From: Gammaproteobacteria bacterium
GTDB taxonomy: Bacteria; Pseudomonadota; Gammaproteobacteria; DSM-16500
Reading direction: 5' to 3'
Assembly: GCA_013287025.1 (NCBI GenBank)
Contig: JABDEN010000019.1
Span: 1-18,402 of the forward strand
Length of the DNA: 18,402 nt
Shown here piece by piece: positions 1 through 7,241 of the stretch. The notes beneath the pieces were generated by a model. That model ran no database searches and was not told the origin of the DNA. It saw only the letters and a list, made by a program, of their open reading frames with translations. Position 1 is the stretch's first letter; each line of letters opens with the position of its first letter. Both the position numbers and the translations under genes were made by a program.

Positions 1-490
1 TTGGCGCTATTCTTTCCAACGTAATAAAACTATAAGAATAAATATTTTCTGTATCAGGCTCATGATCCTCCCGATCGATGAGCTTCCATTCTGACATATC
101 AAGCTCGGGAAAATAGGCGTCTCCTTCAAAATGATGATGTATTTCAGTCAGATACAAACGACAGACGCGCGACAGCAATTGCTGATACAGTAACGCGCCT
201 CCGATCACAAAAGCCTCTTCACTGTATGCAACGGCAAGCAAAGCGGTTTCGATTGAGTTCACCACGACACATCCCGGCGCTTGAAAATCAACATCGCGTG
301 TAATCACAACATTGCAACGATCTGGCAATGCACGACCAATCGATTCAAAAGTTTTTCGGCCTAAAATAATGGGATGGCCCGTCGTAATTTTTTTAAAATG
401 TTTAAGATCGGCAGGCAAACGCCAAGGTAATTGATTTTGACGACCAATCACGCGATTGTCAGACATGGCACAAATAGCTGAAAGATGCAT
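1..490 (-). CDS. folA: Dihydrofolate reductase, 3' end cut by window edge
   Basis: Reduces dihydrofolate to tetrahydrofolate with NADPH in the cytoplasm. Reading the minus strand from ATG at 490-488 gives a protein beginning MHLSAICAMSDNRVIG, followed by the DHFR landmarks: LPWRLPADLKHFKK (folate site, with Asp where most bacterial enzymes have Asp/Glu), GHPIILGRKTFESIG (NADPH-binding GR.T.ESIG), and VIGGALLYQQLL (the second glycine-rich NADPH motif). About 163 residues are visible with no stop, close to the usual 160-170, so only a few residues should be missing. An AAGGA ribosome site lies 9 nt upstream of the ATG. The gene is divergent from the GHKL-like gene. Other pterin-related genes lie within 3.5 kb, but they are not in one operon with it. 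Confidence 0.95.
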   Translation of the reverse strand, partial: MHLSAICAMSDNRVIGRQNQLPWRLPADLKHFKKITTGHPIILGRKTFESIGRALPDRCNVVITRDVDFQAPGCVVVNSIETALLAVAYSEEAFVIGGALLYQQLLSRVCRLYLTEIHHHFEGDAYFPELDMSEWKLIDREDHEPDTENIYSYSFITLERIAP

Positions 491-577
491 GCAAAAAAAT
501 CCTTACTATTATCGTGAAACTATGCAAAACTTGAATACAAGGAATAATAACAAAACATGATTAAAAAGGAGAGGAAA

Positions 578-1357
578 ATGATATCCATCACCTGTCAATT
601 CAACCAATTCCATCTTGATGAAACCATCCGAAAGCCAAAACAGCAAATGCAAGATTACGCAAGACAGATCACTTCCGCGATTCGTGATACGCTCAAAGAA
701 ATTCAAAAACAACATTTGAAACAAATTGTGGAGTCTGCCGCTTTTGTTGTGCTAGAACAAAATATGGCGGAATTTATTCATAATACCATCGATGCATGTT
801 TATTAAATAAATTAGCTTTAGAAAATCAATCCATTCAAATTAAAATTCCACAAAAATTGCATCGAGAAATTAAAATTTCATACACGGATACTGCAGGTGG
901 ATTTCCTAAAGATTTTATGGAGGATAAAAAATCTTTAGATTATTTTAAAGATAAATTAAAGGGACAAAAAATTTATGTGTCTTCACATAAAATAGAATCC
1001 AGTCACATTTTTATTGGTGGAAATGGCCTCGCATTATCTCAAACTTGCCGATTTTTAAAACTCTACCAAGGAAAATTAATTTTAAAAAATAAAGAAAAAG
1101 GCGCTGAAATGCTTTTTATTTCTCCGCAACGGCCTAAAAATAAAAAGCCGAGTTTTAATAATTTCAAGGGAATAGATTTCCAAAATGTTTTTGCGCATGA
1201 TGAAACAAATATATTAATGCGTTCTAATTCAAGACCAGACTTAACATTACTTAATATTCCCGAAAGAAACATTACGCTGCAAAAACTCGATTCACCACAA
1301 TTTAATTTATCGAGTACAGATTCAGAAAGTGCGCTTTCGCCCTTTCCTTCACCTTAA
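578..1357 (+). CDS. Stand-alone GHKL (HATPase_c)-like ATP-binding protein
   Basis: Unrecognised protein of 259 aa with the sequence marks of the GHKL ATPase fold (histidine kinases, Hsp90, MutL, GyrB). An N box EFIHNTIDA lies at residues 65-73 (E, N, D and A in canonical positions). A G1-like box DTAGGFP lies at 104-110, with Ala for the first Gly. A G2-like box GGNGLAL lies at 147-153. There is no phosphoacceptor-His domain, membrane segment, receiver domain or signal peptide. The C-terminal 70 residues are Ser/Asn/Pro-rich and probably disordered. An upstream in-frame ATG at 557 exists, but AGGAG at 567-571 sits 6 nt before the ATG at 578, so 578 is chosen. The 3' end overlaps the convergent PTPS-like gene by 9 bp. 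It could be a secreted effector, a partner-switch kinase or a degenerate ATPase; the sequence does not decide. Confidence 0.7.
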   Translation: MISITCQFNQFHLDETIRKPKQQMQDYARQITSAIRDTLKEIQKQHLKQIVESAAFVVLEQNMAEFIHNTIDACLLNKLALENQSIQIKIPQKLHREIKISYTDTAGGFPKDFMEDKKSLDYFKDKLKGQKIYVSSHKIESSHIFIGGNGLALSQTCRFLKLYQGKLILKNKEKGAEMLFISPQRPKNKKPSFNNFKGIDFQNVFAHDETNILMRSNSRPDLTLLNIPERNITLQKLDSPQFNLSSTDSESALSPFPSP

Positions 1358-1837
1358 GCTATACTGCGCACTGGCTGATTGTCCAGGGCCATTAAAAACT
1401 TTTACTGTCACGGCCTTGATCGCGTTATTATTTAATTCATTCAAATCAGTAGTTAATTGCTGCAAAAACCAGTGGGATAATTCTTCGATTGTCACATTAG
1501 TCACGGGAAGAATGACGACATCACGCTTTAAAAAAGGAATAGGTTCATGATTAAAATGCGCGAACCACATTTCATTTTTATCTTCTAATTGTAAATACTG
1601 CGAATGTTTTGGTAATAAAAATTTACGATCTAAAACATCACAGAGGGTTTGAAGTTTTTTCTTATAAAAACGATAATCAAAAGCCATGCCGTTATTATTT
1701 AACAAAACCGCAAAAGAAACATGCACCGTGTAATTGTGTCCGTGTAAATCTTCACGATCTGTCGACGAAAAAATGGTAAAATGACCTGCAGAAAAACTAT
1801 GCTCTTCATTATGTAACTCAACCACTGCTTGTTTCAC
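1349..1837 (-). CDS. Divergent 6-pyruvoyl-tetrahydropterin synthase/QueD-fold protein
   Basis: A 162-aa PTPS-family protein. The family uses dihydroneopterin triphosphate to make 6-pyruvoyl- or 6-carboxy-tetrahydropterin, or in PTPS-III the folate precursor 6-hydroxymethyldihydropterin. The zinc histidines are present: H19 in FSAGH and H32/H34 in LHGHNY. The catalytic Cys four residues before HGH is Arg28 here (REDLHGH), with a Glu next to it. The Asp-His of the triad reads LDRKF, so His is lost. The C-terminal pterin-binding Glu position reads VFNGPGQ (Asn). It starts at GTG (1837-1835), preceded by an AGGAT ribosome site 6-7 nt upstream. Nearby folA and a pteridine reductase fit a pterin role, but the exact substrate is open. 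It may be a changed-function paralogue or a PTPS-III-like enzyme; calling it queD would be unsafe. Confidence 0.8.
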   Translation of the reverse strand: MKQAVVELHNEEHSFSAGHFTIFSSTDREDLHGHNYTVHVSFAVLLNNNGMAFDYRFYKKKLQTLCDVLDRKFLLPKHSQYLQLEDKNEMWFAHFNHEPIPFLKRDVVILPVTNVTIEELSHWFLQQLTTDLNELNNNAIKAVTVKVFNGPGQSASAQYSLR

Positions 1838-1900
1838 GGAAATCCTCGAGTTTTAAGAAAAATTTGGGGGTATTATAGCATTGATGGGTATCTACACAAC

Positions 1901-1980
1901 CGTCGTCCCGCGGCTTGTCCGCGGGATCCAGAGCGACACTGCAGACTTTCTGGATCCCGCGGACAAGCCGCGGGACGACG
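1901..1980. repeat. Large intergenic palindrome with 32-bp perfect arms
   Basis: Arms 1901-1932 and 1949-1980 are exact reverse complements around a 16-nt spacer that contains CTGCAG. The core of each arm is CCGCGGCTTGTCCGCGGGAT or its complement. It is much more GC-rich than the flanks, which is typical of dispersed palindromic elements seen in many copies in proteobacterial genomes. It lies between the start of the PTPS-like gene and the end of the midA-like gene. As RNA it would form a very stable hairpin that could limit read-through from midA on the minus strand, though no U-tract follows. A spurious ORF crosses it, so it should not be read as coding. Confidence 0.85.
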
Positions 1981-1989
1981 TAGTTTATT

Positions 1990-3159
1990 TTAAAGACTCC
2001 CTCGAAGATCTTGAAAACTAAACCCCGAAAGATCTCTATCAAAACCCTTCCCGAGCCCAATCACTTTAATAATTTCCCCCATTTCCTGCGGCAAAATGAG
2101 TCTTTTTATCGCGGCGTTTTCACGGATAGAAATATTTTTTTTCGCAATAATATCAGTTAATTCAGAGCCTAATAAAAATCCTGCCTGCGTCGTAAATCCT
2201 AACAAATCAAAATCCGTACTTTCGATGACCGTAGTAAAATCCACATGCGCAGTAATATCTTGCAAACCAGGATATAACAAAGGATCACTATGACGATGAT
2301 GTTGCAAAAAACACATCAAAGTCCCCATCATTCGATCGGGATGATAATATTCTTTTCGCCCATATCCATAATCAAAAAAAATTACCACACCTTTTTTTAA
2401 AGTTTTTTCGATAGATTTCATCAATGGAATGATATGAAGATGAATTTCAGATTCATATCCATCACTGAATGAATACTCTGCAAGCAATGCATCCATTTTA
2501 TCGAGAAAACCTGCAGAAATTGGATCACTCAACACCCACTGTAATTGATGATTTTCAATCGTCACTAATTTTTCTTTTGCGGATCCTTCTTCGATACGAA
2601 AAATATGACAAGGTATCGCATCTAATATTTCATTTCCAAAAATAATGCCCTCCATGGTAAATCCCTCGAGTGTTTCTAACCACTGAAAACGGTCGATTAA
2701 CGCTCCACATTCTTTTTCTATCGATTGTTTTTGCCTTTCTCGAAGAAGAGGACTTTTTTCATAAATATAATAGTACCGGGGTAACATATTTTTTTCGTGA
2801 AGCGCTTTCATGACTTCAATCGCAAAAATGCCTGAACCTGCGCCCAATTCCAAAATATCACCCTCCGGAATGTCCTGAAGAACAGTGCTAAATGGATTGG
2901 CAATACATTCTGCGAATAATGATGAAAGATGAGGCGCCGTGATATAGTCGCCACACGCCCCCCATTTTGCGGAATCACGCGTATAAAACCCTAATTGATC
3001 CGCATATAAAGCAATTTCCATATAACGCGCAAAAGAGATCGCGCCCCCCGCAAGTGCAATTTCACTTTTTAGAAAATCCAAGAGATTTTCTTTTACTGTC
3101 ACTTCTGCTGGTGAAAACTGAGGGAATTTCATATCATTATAGCAATTTAAATTTATCAT
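1990..3159 (-). CDS. SAM-dependent methyltransferase, MidA/NDUFAF7 family (DUF185, COG1565)
   Basis: A protein of 389 aa. The eukaryotic relatives (NDUFAF7/MidA) methylate an arginine of complex I subunit NDUFS2 during assembly; bacterial substrates are uncertain. Family motifs appear in order: GDYITAP at about 70-76, the SAM-binding DILELGAGSG at 101-110, GNEILDAIP at 175-183, then FFDYGYGRKEYYHPDR and MGTLMCFLQHHRHSDPL near 265-295, and QDITAHVDFTT. Length is normal. The first ATG (3159) has no clear ribosome site; ATG at 3132 (MKFPQFSPAEV) keeps the whole domain and is an equally good start. It is divergent from the pteridine reductase gene by only 11 bp (38 bp if the later start is used). 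The C-terminus ends just before the 1901-1980 palindrome. Confidence 0.88.
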   Translation of the reverse strand: MINLNCYNDMKFPQFSPAEVTVKENLLDFLKSEIALAGGAISFARYMEIALYADQLGFYTRDSAKWGACGDYITAPHLSSLFAECIANPFSTVLQDIPEGDILELGAGSGIFAIEVMKALHEKNMLPRYYYIYEKSPLLRERQKQSIEKECGALIDRFQWLETLEGFTMEGIIFGNEILDAIPCHIFRIEEGSAKEKLVTIENHQLQWVLSDPISAGFLDKMDALLAEYSFSDGYESEIHLHIIPLMKSIEKTLKKGVVIFFDYGYGRKEYYHPDRMMGTLMCFLQHHRHSDPLLYPGLQDITAHVDFTTVIESTDFDLLGFTTQAGFLLGSELTDIIAKKNISIRENAAIKRLILPQEMGEIIKVIGLGKGFDRDLSGFSFQDLRGSL

Positions 3160-3170
3160 GAAGTTTATCT

Positions 3171-3908
3171 ATGCAAAAAGTCGCACTTATTACCGGAGCT
3201 GCACGGCGTATTGGTGCCGTAATTGCCCGTATTTTACATGAAAATGGGATGAATGTGGTGATTCATTTTCACCATTCGGAAAATGAAGCTCGCCTTTTAT
3301 GCGAATCATTAAACAATATCCGAAAGGATTCGGCCCTTGCAATCATTGCGGATCTGCAGGATAAAAATCAATGGAAACCTTTGATAAATCAAACAATAGA
3401 ATTGTCTGGTCGATTAGATCTGTTAGTCAATAATGCCTCTGATTTTTTTGCAACGCCCATGGGATCGATCACAGACGAAGATTGGAATCTATTATTAGAT
3501 GTGAATCTGAAAGCACCCTTCTTTTTGAGTGAATATGCAGCCCCGCATTTACAAAAAACCAAAGGCTCCATTATCAACATCGTAGATATTCACGCAGAAC
3601 GTCCCATGAAATCTTATTCCATCTATTCGATTTCTAAAGCGGGCCTCTTAATGGCAACTAAAACACTTGCACGTGAATTAGGTCCTGACATTCGAGTTAA
3701 TGCGGTTTCTCCCGGTCCTATCCTATGGCCAGAGGGTGAAAATGTCATTTCTGATTCTGACAAACAACACATATTAGATGCCACCGCGCTCAAACGACAT
3801 GGAAGTCCCGAAGCAATTGCGAAAGCCGTGTTATATCTGGTGCGTGATGCCAACTATATCACGGGAATGAATTTATTGGTGGATGGTGGACGTTCGGTAA
3901 TGATTTGA
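3171..3908 (+). CDS. folM: Pteridine reductase/dihydromonapterin reductase-like SDR (FolM/PTR1 type)
   Basis: NADPH-dependent short-chain dehydrogenase of 245 aa, predicted to reduce dihydropterins or dihydrofolate. The N-terminal cofactor site is TGAARRIG (8-15), and the Arg pair favours NADPH. NNAS is at 87-90. The catalytic set is Asp139 (IVDIHAERP), Tyr152 and Lys156 (YSISK). The Asp replaces the Ser of ordinary SDRs and matches the D-Y-K arrangement of PTR1/FolM, including the 13- and 4-residue spacings. NAVSPGPILWPEG and the C-terminal ITGMNLLVDGGRS are also characteristic. GAAG at 3160-3163 is a modest ribosome site 7 nt before ATG. The ABC permease starts 19 bp downstream on the same strand, so they may be cotranscribed. 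Function could be salvage of folate reduction or tetrahydromonapterin synthesis. Confidence 0.88.
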   Translation: MQKVALITGAARRIGAVIARILHENGMNVVIHFHHSENEARLLCESLNNIRKDSALAIIADLQDKNQWKPLINQTIELSGRLDLLVNNASDFFATPMGSITDEDWNLLLDVNLKAPFFLSEYAAPHLQKTKGSIINIVDIHAERPMKSYSIYSISKAGLLMATKTLARELGPDIRVNAVSPGPILWPEGENVISDSDKQHILDATALKRHGSPEAIAKAVLYLVRDANYITGMNLLVDGGRSVMI

Positions 3909-3927
3909 GATTGACATAGGAAAATCC

Positions 3928-5661
3928 ATGAGCTTTTTACGCAACACATTCATGAATGTTTATAAAAATAAAGCTTATCCCAATTATTGGGATGTGATTG
4001 CTTTGTCCATCGTATTAAGCATTATTTTTCTATTAGCATGGGTTGCGAGACAAATGGCGGTGCCTTATGAGTTAGGCCAACGACTTCCCATCTCGCTTGA
4101 CCCAAGCTATTTACCAGGCTATGCGATGCGCACTGTGTCTAGAATGTTAATTGCGCTCTTTATTTCATTATTATTTACTTTTATTTTTGGCACTCTCGCG
4201 GCCAAAAACAAACGCGCGGAACGCTTTATCATTCCCATGATTGATATTCTTCAATCGGTACCTATTTTAGGATTTCTTTCCATTACCGTTGTCGGGTTCA
4301 TTTATTTATTCCCAGGGTCGCTATTAGGGCCAGAATGCGCGGCAATTTTTGCGATTTTTACCTCACAAGCCTGGAATATGGCGTTAGGCTTTTATCAAAC
4401 CGTACGCTCCGTGCCCTCTGAAATGAATGAAGCCGCTGACGTGTTTCACCTGTCTTCCTGGCAACGTTTTTGGCGTATCGATGTACCGTTTTCCTTACCC
4501 GGTTTACTATGGAACACGATGGTATCGATGTCTGCGGGATGGTTTTTTGTCGTGGCATCAGAAGCTATTTCGGTTTCCAATCAACAAATTCTTTTGCCCG
4601 GTATTGGCTCATACATTACCGTCGCCATTCAATCTGCGGATGTTAAAGCGATTATTTACGCGATTTTAACCATGTTTATCGTCATTCTTATTTACGACCA
4701 ACTATTATTTCGACCACTCGTTGCTTGGTCACAAAAATTTAAAACCGAACAAGTCACCGATGGGAAAGAAGTTCGCTCGTGGGTCATTAATCTTTTGCAT
4801 CGCACACGCTTTTTGCGATATTTAGGCCTTCAAATGCGTTATTTCTTCGATGCTTGTGTGAACGTTCGTTTTTTAAGAAAGAAACCAGACCTCATTTATA
4901 CTGAAATCGCAACCGGTCATTCCATGAGTTTATTGTGGAATAGTTTAATCATTATTTTGATTTCAAGTATTGTATTGTTTGCAGGTATTTTTATATACCT
5001 TTATGTACCCTTAGACTCTATTCACCATATATTTGTGTTGGGACTCATCACCGCATTACGCGTTTTCATTTTAGTTATTCTTTGTTCTCTCATCTGGGTG
5101 CCTGTCGGTGTATGGGTAGGATTACGCCCCAATGTTGCATACATTGTGCAACCGCTTGCACAATTTCTTGCAGCATTCCCCGCCAATTTATTTTATCCTT
5201 TTGTCGTCATCGTCATTGTCACTTATCACTTAAACGTCAATATTTGGGCGACTCCTTTAATGATTTTAGGCGCACAATGGTACGTGCTATTTAACGTCAT
5301 TGCCGGAGCCTCCGTTATTCCCAAAGATTTATTGCAAGTAGCAGACAATTTGGGTTTAAACACATGGCTGAAATGGCGACGATTAATTTTACCCGGCATT
5401 TTCCCTTACTATATTACCGGCGCCATTACTGCGGCGGGTGGAGCCTGGAATGCGAGCATTGTCGCTGAAGTCGTGACGTGGGGAAACACAACACTAGTGT
5501 CAACGGGATTGGGCGCATATATTACAGAGCATACGATGAAAGGTGATTTCGTGAATATTGCTTTGAGTATTGGGATGATGTGTATACTAGTTTTAGTATT
5601 TAATCATCTCATTTGGCGACCTTTATATGTCTTTTCTGAAAAACGTTTTATTCAGGATTAA
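3928..5661 (+). CDS. ABC transporter fused double permease, NitT/TauT-like (SsuC/TauC type)
   Basis: Inner-membrane permease of 577 aa containing two tandem binding-protein-dependent transport (BPD) domains, equivalent to a permease dimer in one chain. Hydrophobic helices cluster at about 22-42, 70-92, 100-130, 135-155, 195-215 and 238-262, then again at 335-365, 368-398, 405-432, 440-460, 495-515 and 540-565. Each half carries an EAA coupling loop: SEMNEAADVFHLSSWQRFWR at about 164-183 and VIPKDLLQVADNLGLNTWLK at about 463-482. The middle segment (about 265-330) is a charged linker. AGGA at 3918-3921 is 6 nt before ATG. The ATPase gene follows after 3 bp, so the two are surely cotranscribed. 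Family relatives import nitrate, sulfonates or taurine; the substrate here cannot be named. Confidence 0.9.
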   Translation: MSFLRNTFMNVYKNKAYPNYWDVIALSIVLSIIFLLAWVARQMAVPYELGQRLPISLDPSYLPGYAMRTVSRMLIALFISLLFTFIFGTLAAKNKRAERFIIPMIDILQSVPILGFLSITVVGFIYLFPGSLLGPECAAIFAIFTSQAWNMALGFYQTVRSVPSEMNEAADVFHLSSWQRFWRIDVPFSLPGLLWNTMVSMSAGWFFVVASEAISVSNQQILLPGIGSYITVAIQSADVKAIIYAILTMFIVILIYDQLLFRPLVAWSQKFKTEQVTDGKEVRSWVINLLHRTRFLRYLGLQMRYFFDACVNVRFLRKKPDLIYTEIATGHSMSLLWNSLIIILISSIVLFAGIFIYLYVPLDSIHHIFVLGLITALRVFILVILCSLIWVPVGVWVGLRPNVAYIVQPLAQFLAAFPANLFYPFVVIVIVTYHLNVNIWATPLMILGAQWYVLFNVIAGASVIPKDLLQVADNLGLNTWLKWRRLILPGIFPYYITGAITAAGGAWNASIVAEVVTWGNTTLVSTGLGAYITEHTMKGDFVNIALSIGMMCILVLVFNHLIWRPLYVFSEKRFIQD

Positions 5662-5664
5662 CCA

Positions 5665-6957
5665 ATGAATAATGCTACTTTAATTGAAGTAAAAAATGTC
5701 CATAAAACTTTTAAAAAAGGTGATCGCCAAGAATTATTAGTTTTAGAAGATATTAATTTTCGCATGGATGAAGGAGAAATCGTTGCGATTTTAGGAAAAT
5801 CTGGTTCTGGAAAATCAACTTTATTACGCATTTTAGCAGGGTTAATTCAACCAAGTAGCGGGAATGTTTTTTATCGTGGCAAACCTGTGTTAGGCCCTGC
5901 ACGCGGTATTTCCATGGTATTTCAAACATTTGCGTTGTTACCTTGGCTCACCGTATTACAAAATGTTGAACTCGGTTTAGAGGCCCAAGGAATTAATCGA
6001 GAGGAAAGACGAGCACGCGCATTAAAAGCGATTGATACGATTGGTTTAGACGGTTTTGAATCGGCTTTTCCAAAAGAATTATCCGGCGGAATGCGTCAAC
6101 GTGTTGGTTTTGCGCGCGCCCTCGTCGTCAATCCCGATGTTTTATTAATGGATGAACCTTTTTCTGCTTTAGATGTGTTGACCGCAGACAATTTAAAAAG
6201 CGATTTACTCGATTTATGGGAAACCAAAAAAACCGGACTGCACGGGATTTTGTTCGTCACGCATAACATTGAAGAAGCCATTTTACTTGCCGATCGCATT
6301 ATTGTTTTTAATAGCAATCCAGGTACGATTCGAAATGAATTACGAGTGACTTTACCTCATCCCCGCAATGATTTAGATCCGCGATTTCGCAATCAAGTCG
6401 ATCGTGTTTATACTTTAATGACAACGTCAGAAACCCAAGATTCAATGCATGGACATCCACAAATTGATTTAAGTTATCGTTTACCTGAAGCAAATATTGC
6501 AGAAATTTCTGGTCTTTTGGAATTGCTCAATTCACCGTTAAATCAAGGAAAAATGGATTTACCCGATCTTGCAGATACCTTAATGTTAGACATCGATGAA
6601 CTTTTTCCATTGACAGAATTATTAGAAATTTTGCATTTTGCTAAAGTGTCGAAAGGTGATATCACGATTACTGATGCGGGTATTGCATTTGTGGAATTCG
6701 ATATTTTAGAACGTAAAAAATTATTTCTCGAACATTTAAAAAAATACGTCCCCCTCGCGCGCTATATTTACGAACAACTGATGCGCCATCCAAGACATCG
6801 TGCGCTTGAAGAAAATTTTCTGTCTTTACTCGAAGATTATTTTTCAGAGAAAGAAGCTTCGCGTATTCTACGCACCGTTATCGAATGGGGACGTTATGCG
6901 GAATTATTTGCTTATGATTATAATGCGGGTGTGTTGAGTTTGGAAAATCCGAAGTAA
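5665..6957 (+). CDS. ABC transporter ATPase, NitT/TauT-like, with C-terminal AAA-associated domain
   Basis: Cytoplasmic ATPase of 430 aa that powers the preceding permease. It has Walker A GKSGSGKST (44-52), a Q-loop at VFQTFALLPW (Q87), signature LSGGMRQRV (139-147), Walker B LLMDEPF with D163/E164, the D-loop SALD, and H-loop His200. The nucleotide-binding part ends near residue 255. Residues about 278-425 form an added helical domain that matches my recollection of the AAA-associated C-terminal domain found on some NitT/TauT-type ATPases and absent from ordinary SsuB/TauB of about 255-270 aa. Only 3 bp separate it from the permease, with AGGAT at the permease 3' end as the likely ribosome site. 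No substrate-binding protein gene adjoins, so the binding protein is encoded elsewhere or absent. Confidence 0.92.
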   Translation: MNNATLIEVKNVHKTFKKGDRQELLVLEDINFRMDEGEIVAILGKSGSGKSTLLRILAGLIQPSSGNVFYRGKPVLGPARGISMVFQTFALLPWLTVLQNVELGLEAQGINREERRARALKAIDTIGLDGFESAFPKELSGGMRQRVGFARALVVNPDVLLMDEPFSALDVLTADNLKSDLLDLWETKKTGLHGILFVTHNIEEAILLADRIIVFNSNPGTIRNELRVTLPHPRNDLDPRFRNQVDRVYTLMTTSETQDSMHGHPQIDLSYRLPEANIAEISGLLELLNSPLNQGKMDLPDLADTLMLDIDELFPLTELLEILHFAKVSKGDITITDAGIAFVEFDILERKKLFLEHLKKYVPLARYIYEQLMRHPRHRALEENFLSLLEDYFSEKEASRILRTVIEWGRYAELFAYDYNAGVLSLENPK

Positions 6958-6966
6958 CCGTTCACA

Positions 6967-7074
6967 CTGTCATGCCAGCATGCTTTGATGCCACTTTTAA
7001 GCATGCTGGCAGGCATCCAAGGGGCTTCGCTAAATGGCAACTGGATGCCAGCTAAAAACATGCTGGCATGACAG
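6967..7074. repeat. Nested palindromic repeat downstream of the ABC operon
   Basis: Outer arms 6967-6982 and 7059-7074 (CTGTCATGCCAGCATG and its exact complement) enclose an inner imperfect pair, about 7003-7019 and 7042-7052, built from the same GCTGGCAT and GGATGCCAGC words. CATGCTGGCA-type motifs occur four times in 108 bp. It looks like a short dispersed element of a different family from the one at 1901-1980. It follows the ATPase stop by 9 bp and may also end that transcript, but there is no T-tract. Confidence 0.75.
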
Positions 7075-7173
7075 AATTGATAAGAATACGAGAGACTAAG
7101 ACCCCTTATTTTTATTTAAAGCATACTTCCCTTCGACATCAATGAAATCCTTTAGTTTTTTCATGAAATTAAT

Positions 7174-7201
7174 TTGAACAGAATACTACATGTGGTATAA
7201 T
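7174..7201 (+). promoter_or_regulatory. Predicted sigma70 promoter of the 795-aa gene
   Basis: -35 TTGAAC (7174-7179) and -10 TATAAT (7196-7201) are separated by 16 nt. TG at 7193-7194 makes an extended -10. The expected start is near 7208, giving a leader of about 34 nt with GAGG (7233-7236) 5 nt before the ATG at 7242. This is the best promoter match I see in the window and indicates an independent single-gene transcript. Confidence 0.7.
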
Positions 7202-7241
7202 TTCGCCCCACAAAAGACGCAAACCACGGCACGAGGTTAAC

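Noticed and set aside
557..577. ATG at 557 as the start of the GHKL-like protein
   Set aside because: The AGGAG ribosome site lies within this stretch, 6 nt before the ATG at 578, so the later start is better supported.
1818..2060. 80-aa frame on the minus strand across the 1901-1980 palindrome
   Set aside because: It exists only because the GC-rich palindrome has no stops; it overlaps the real ends of two genes and has no ribosome site.
3136..3141. Perfect TATAAT on the minus strand near the midA start
   Set aside because: Transcription from it would begin after both candidate start codons, and no -35 is evident, so it is probably chance in AT-rich DNA.
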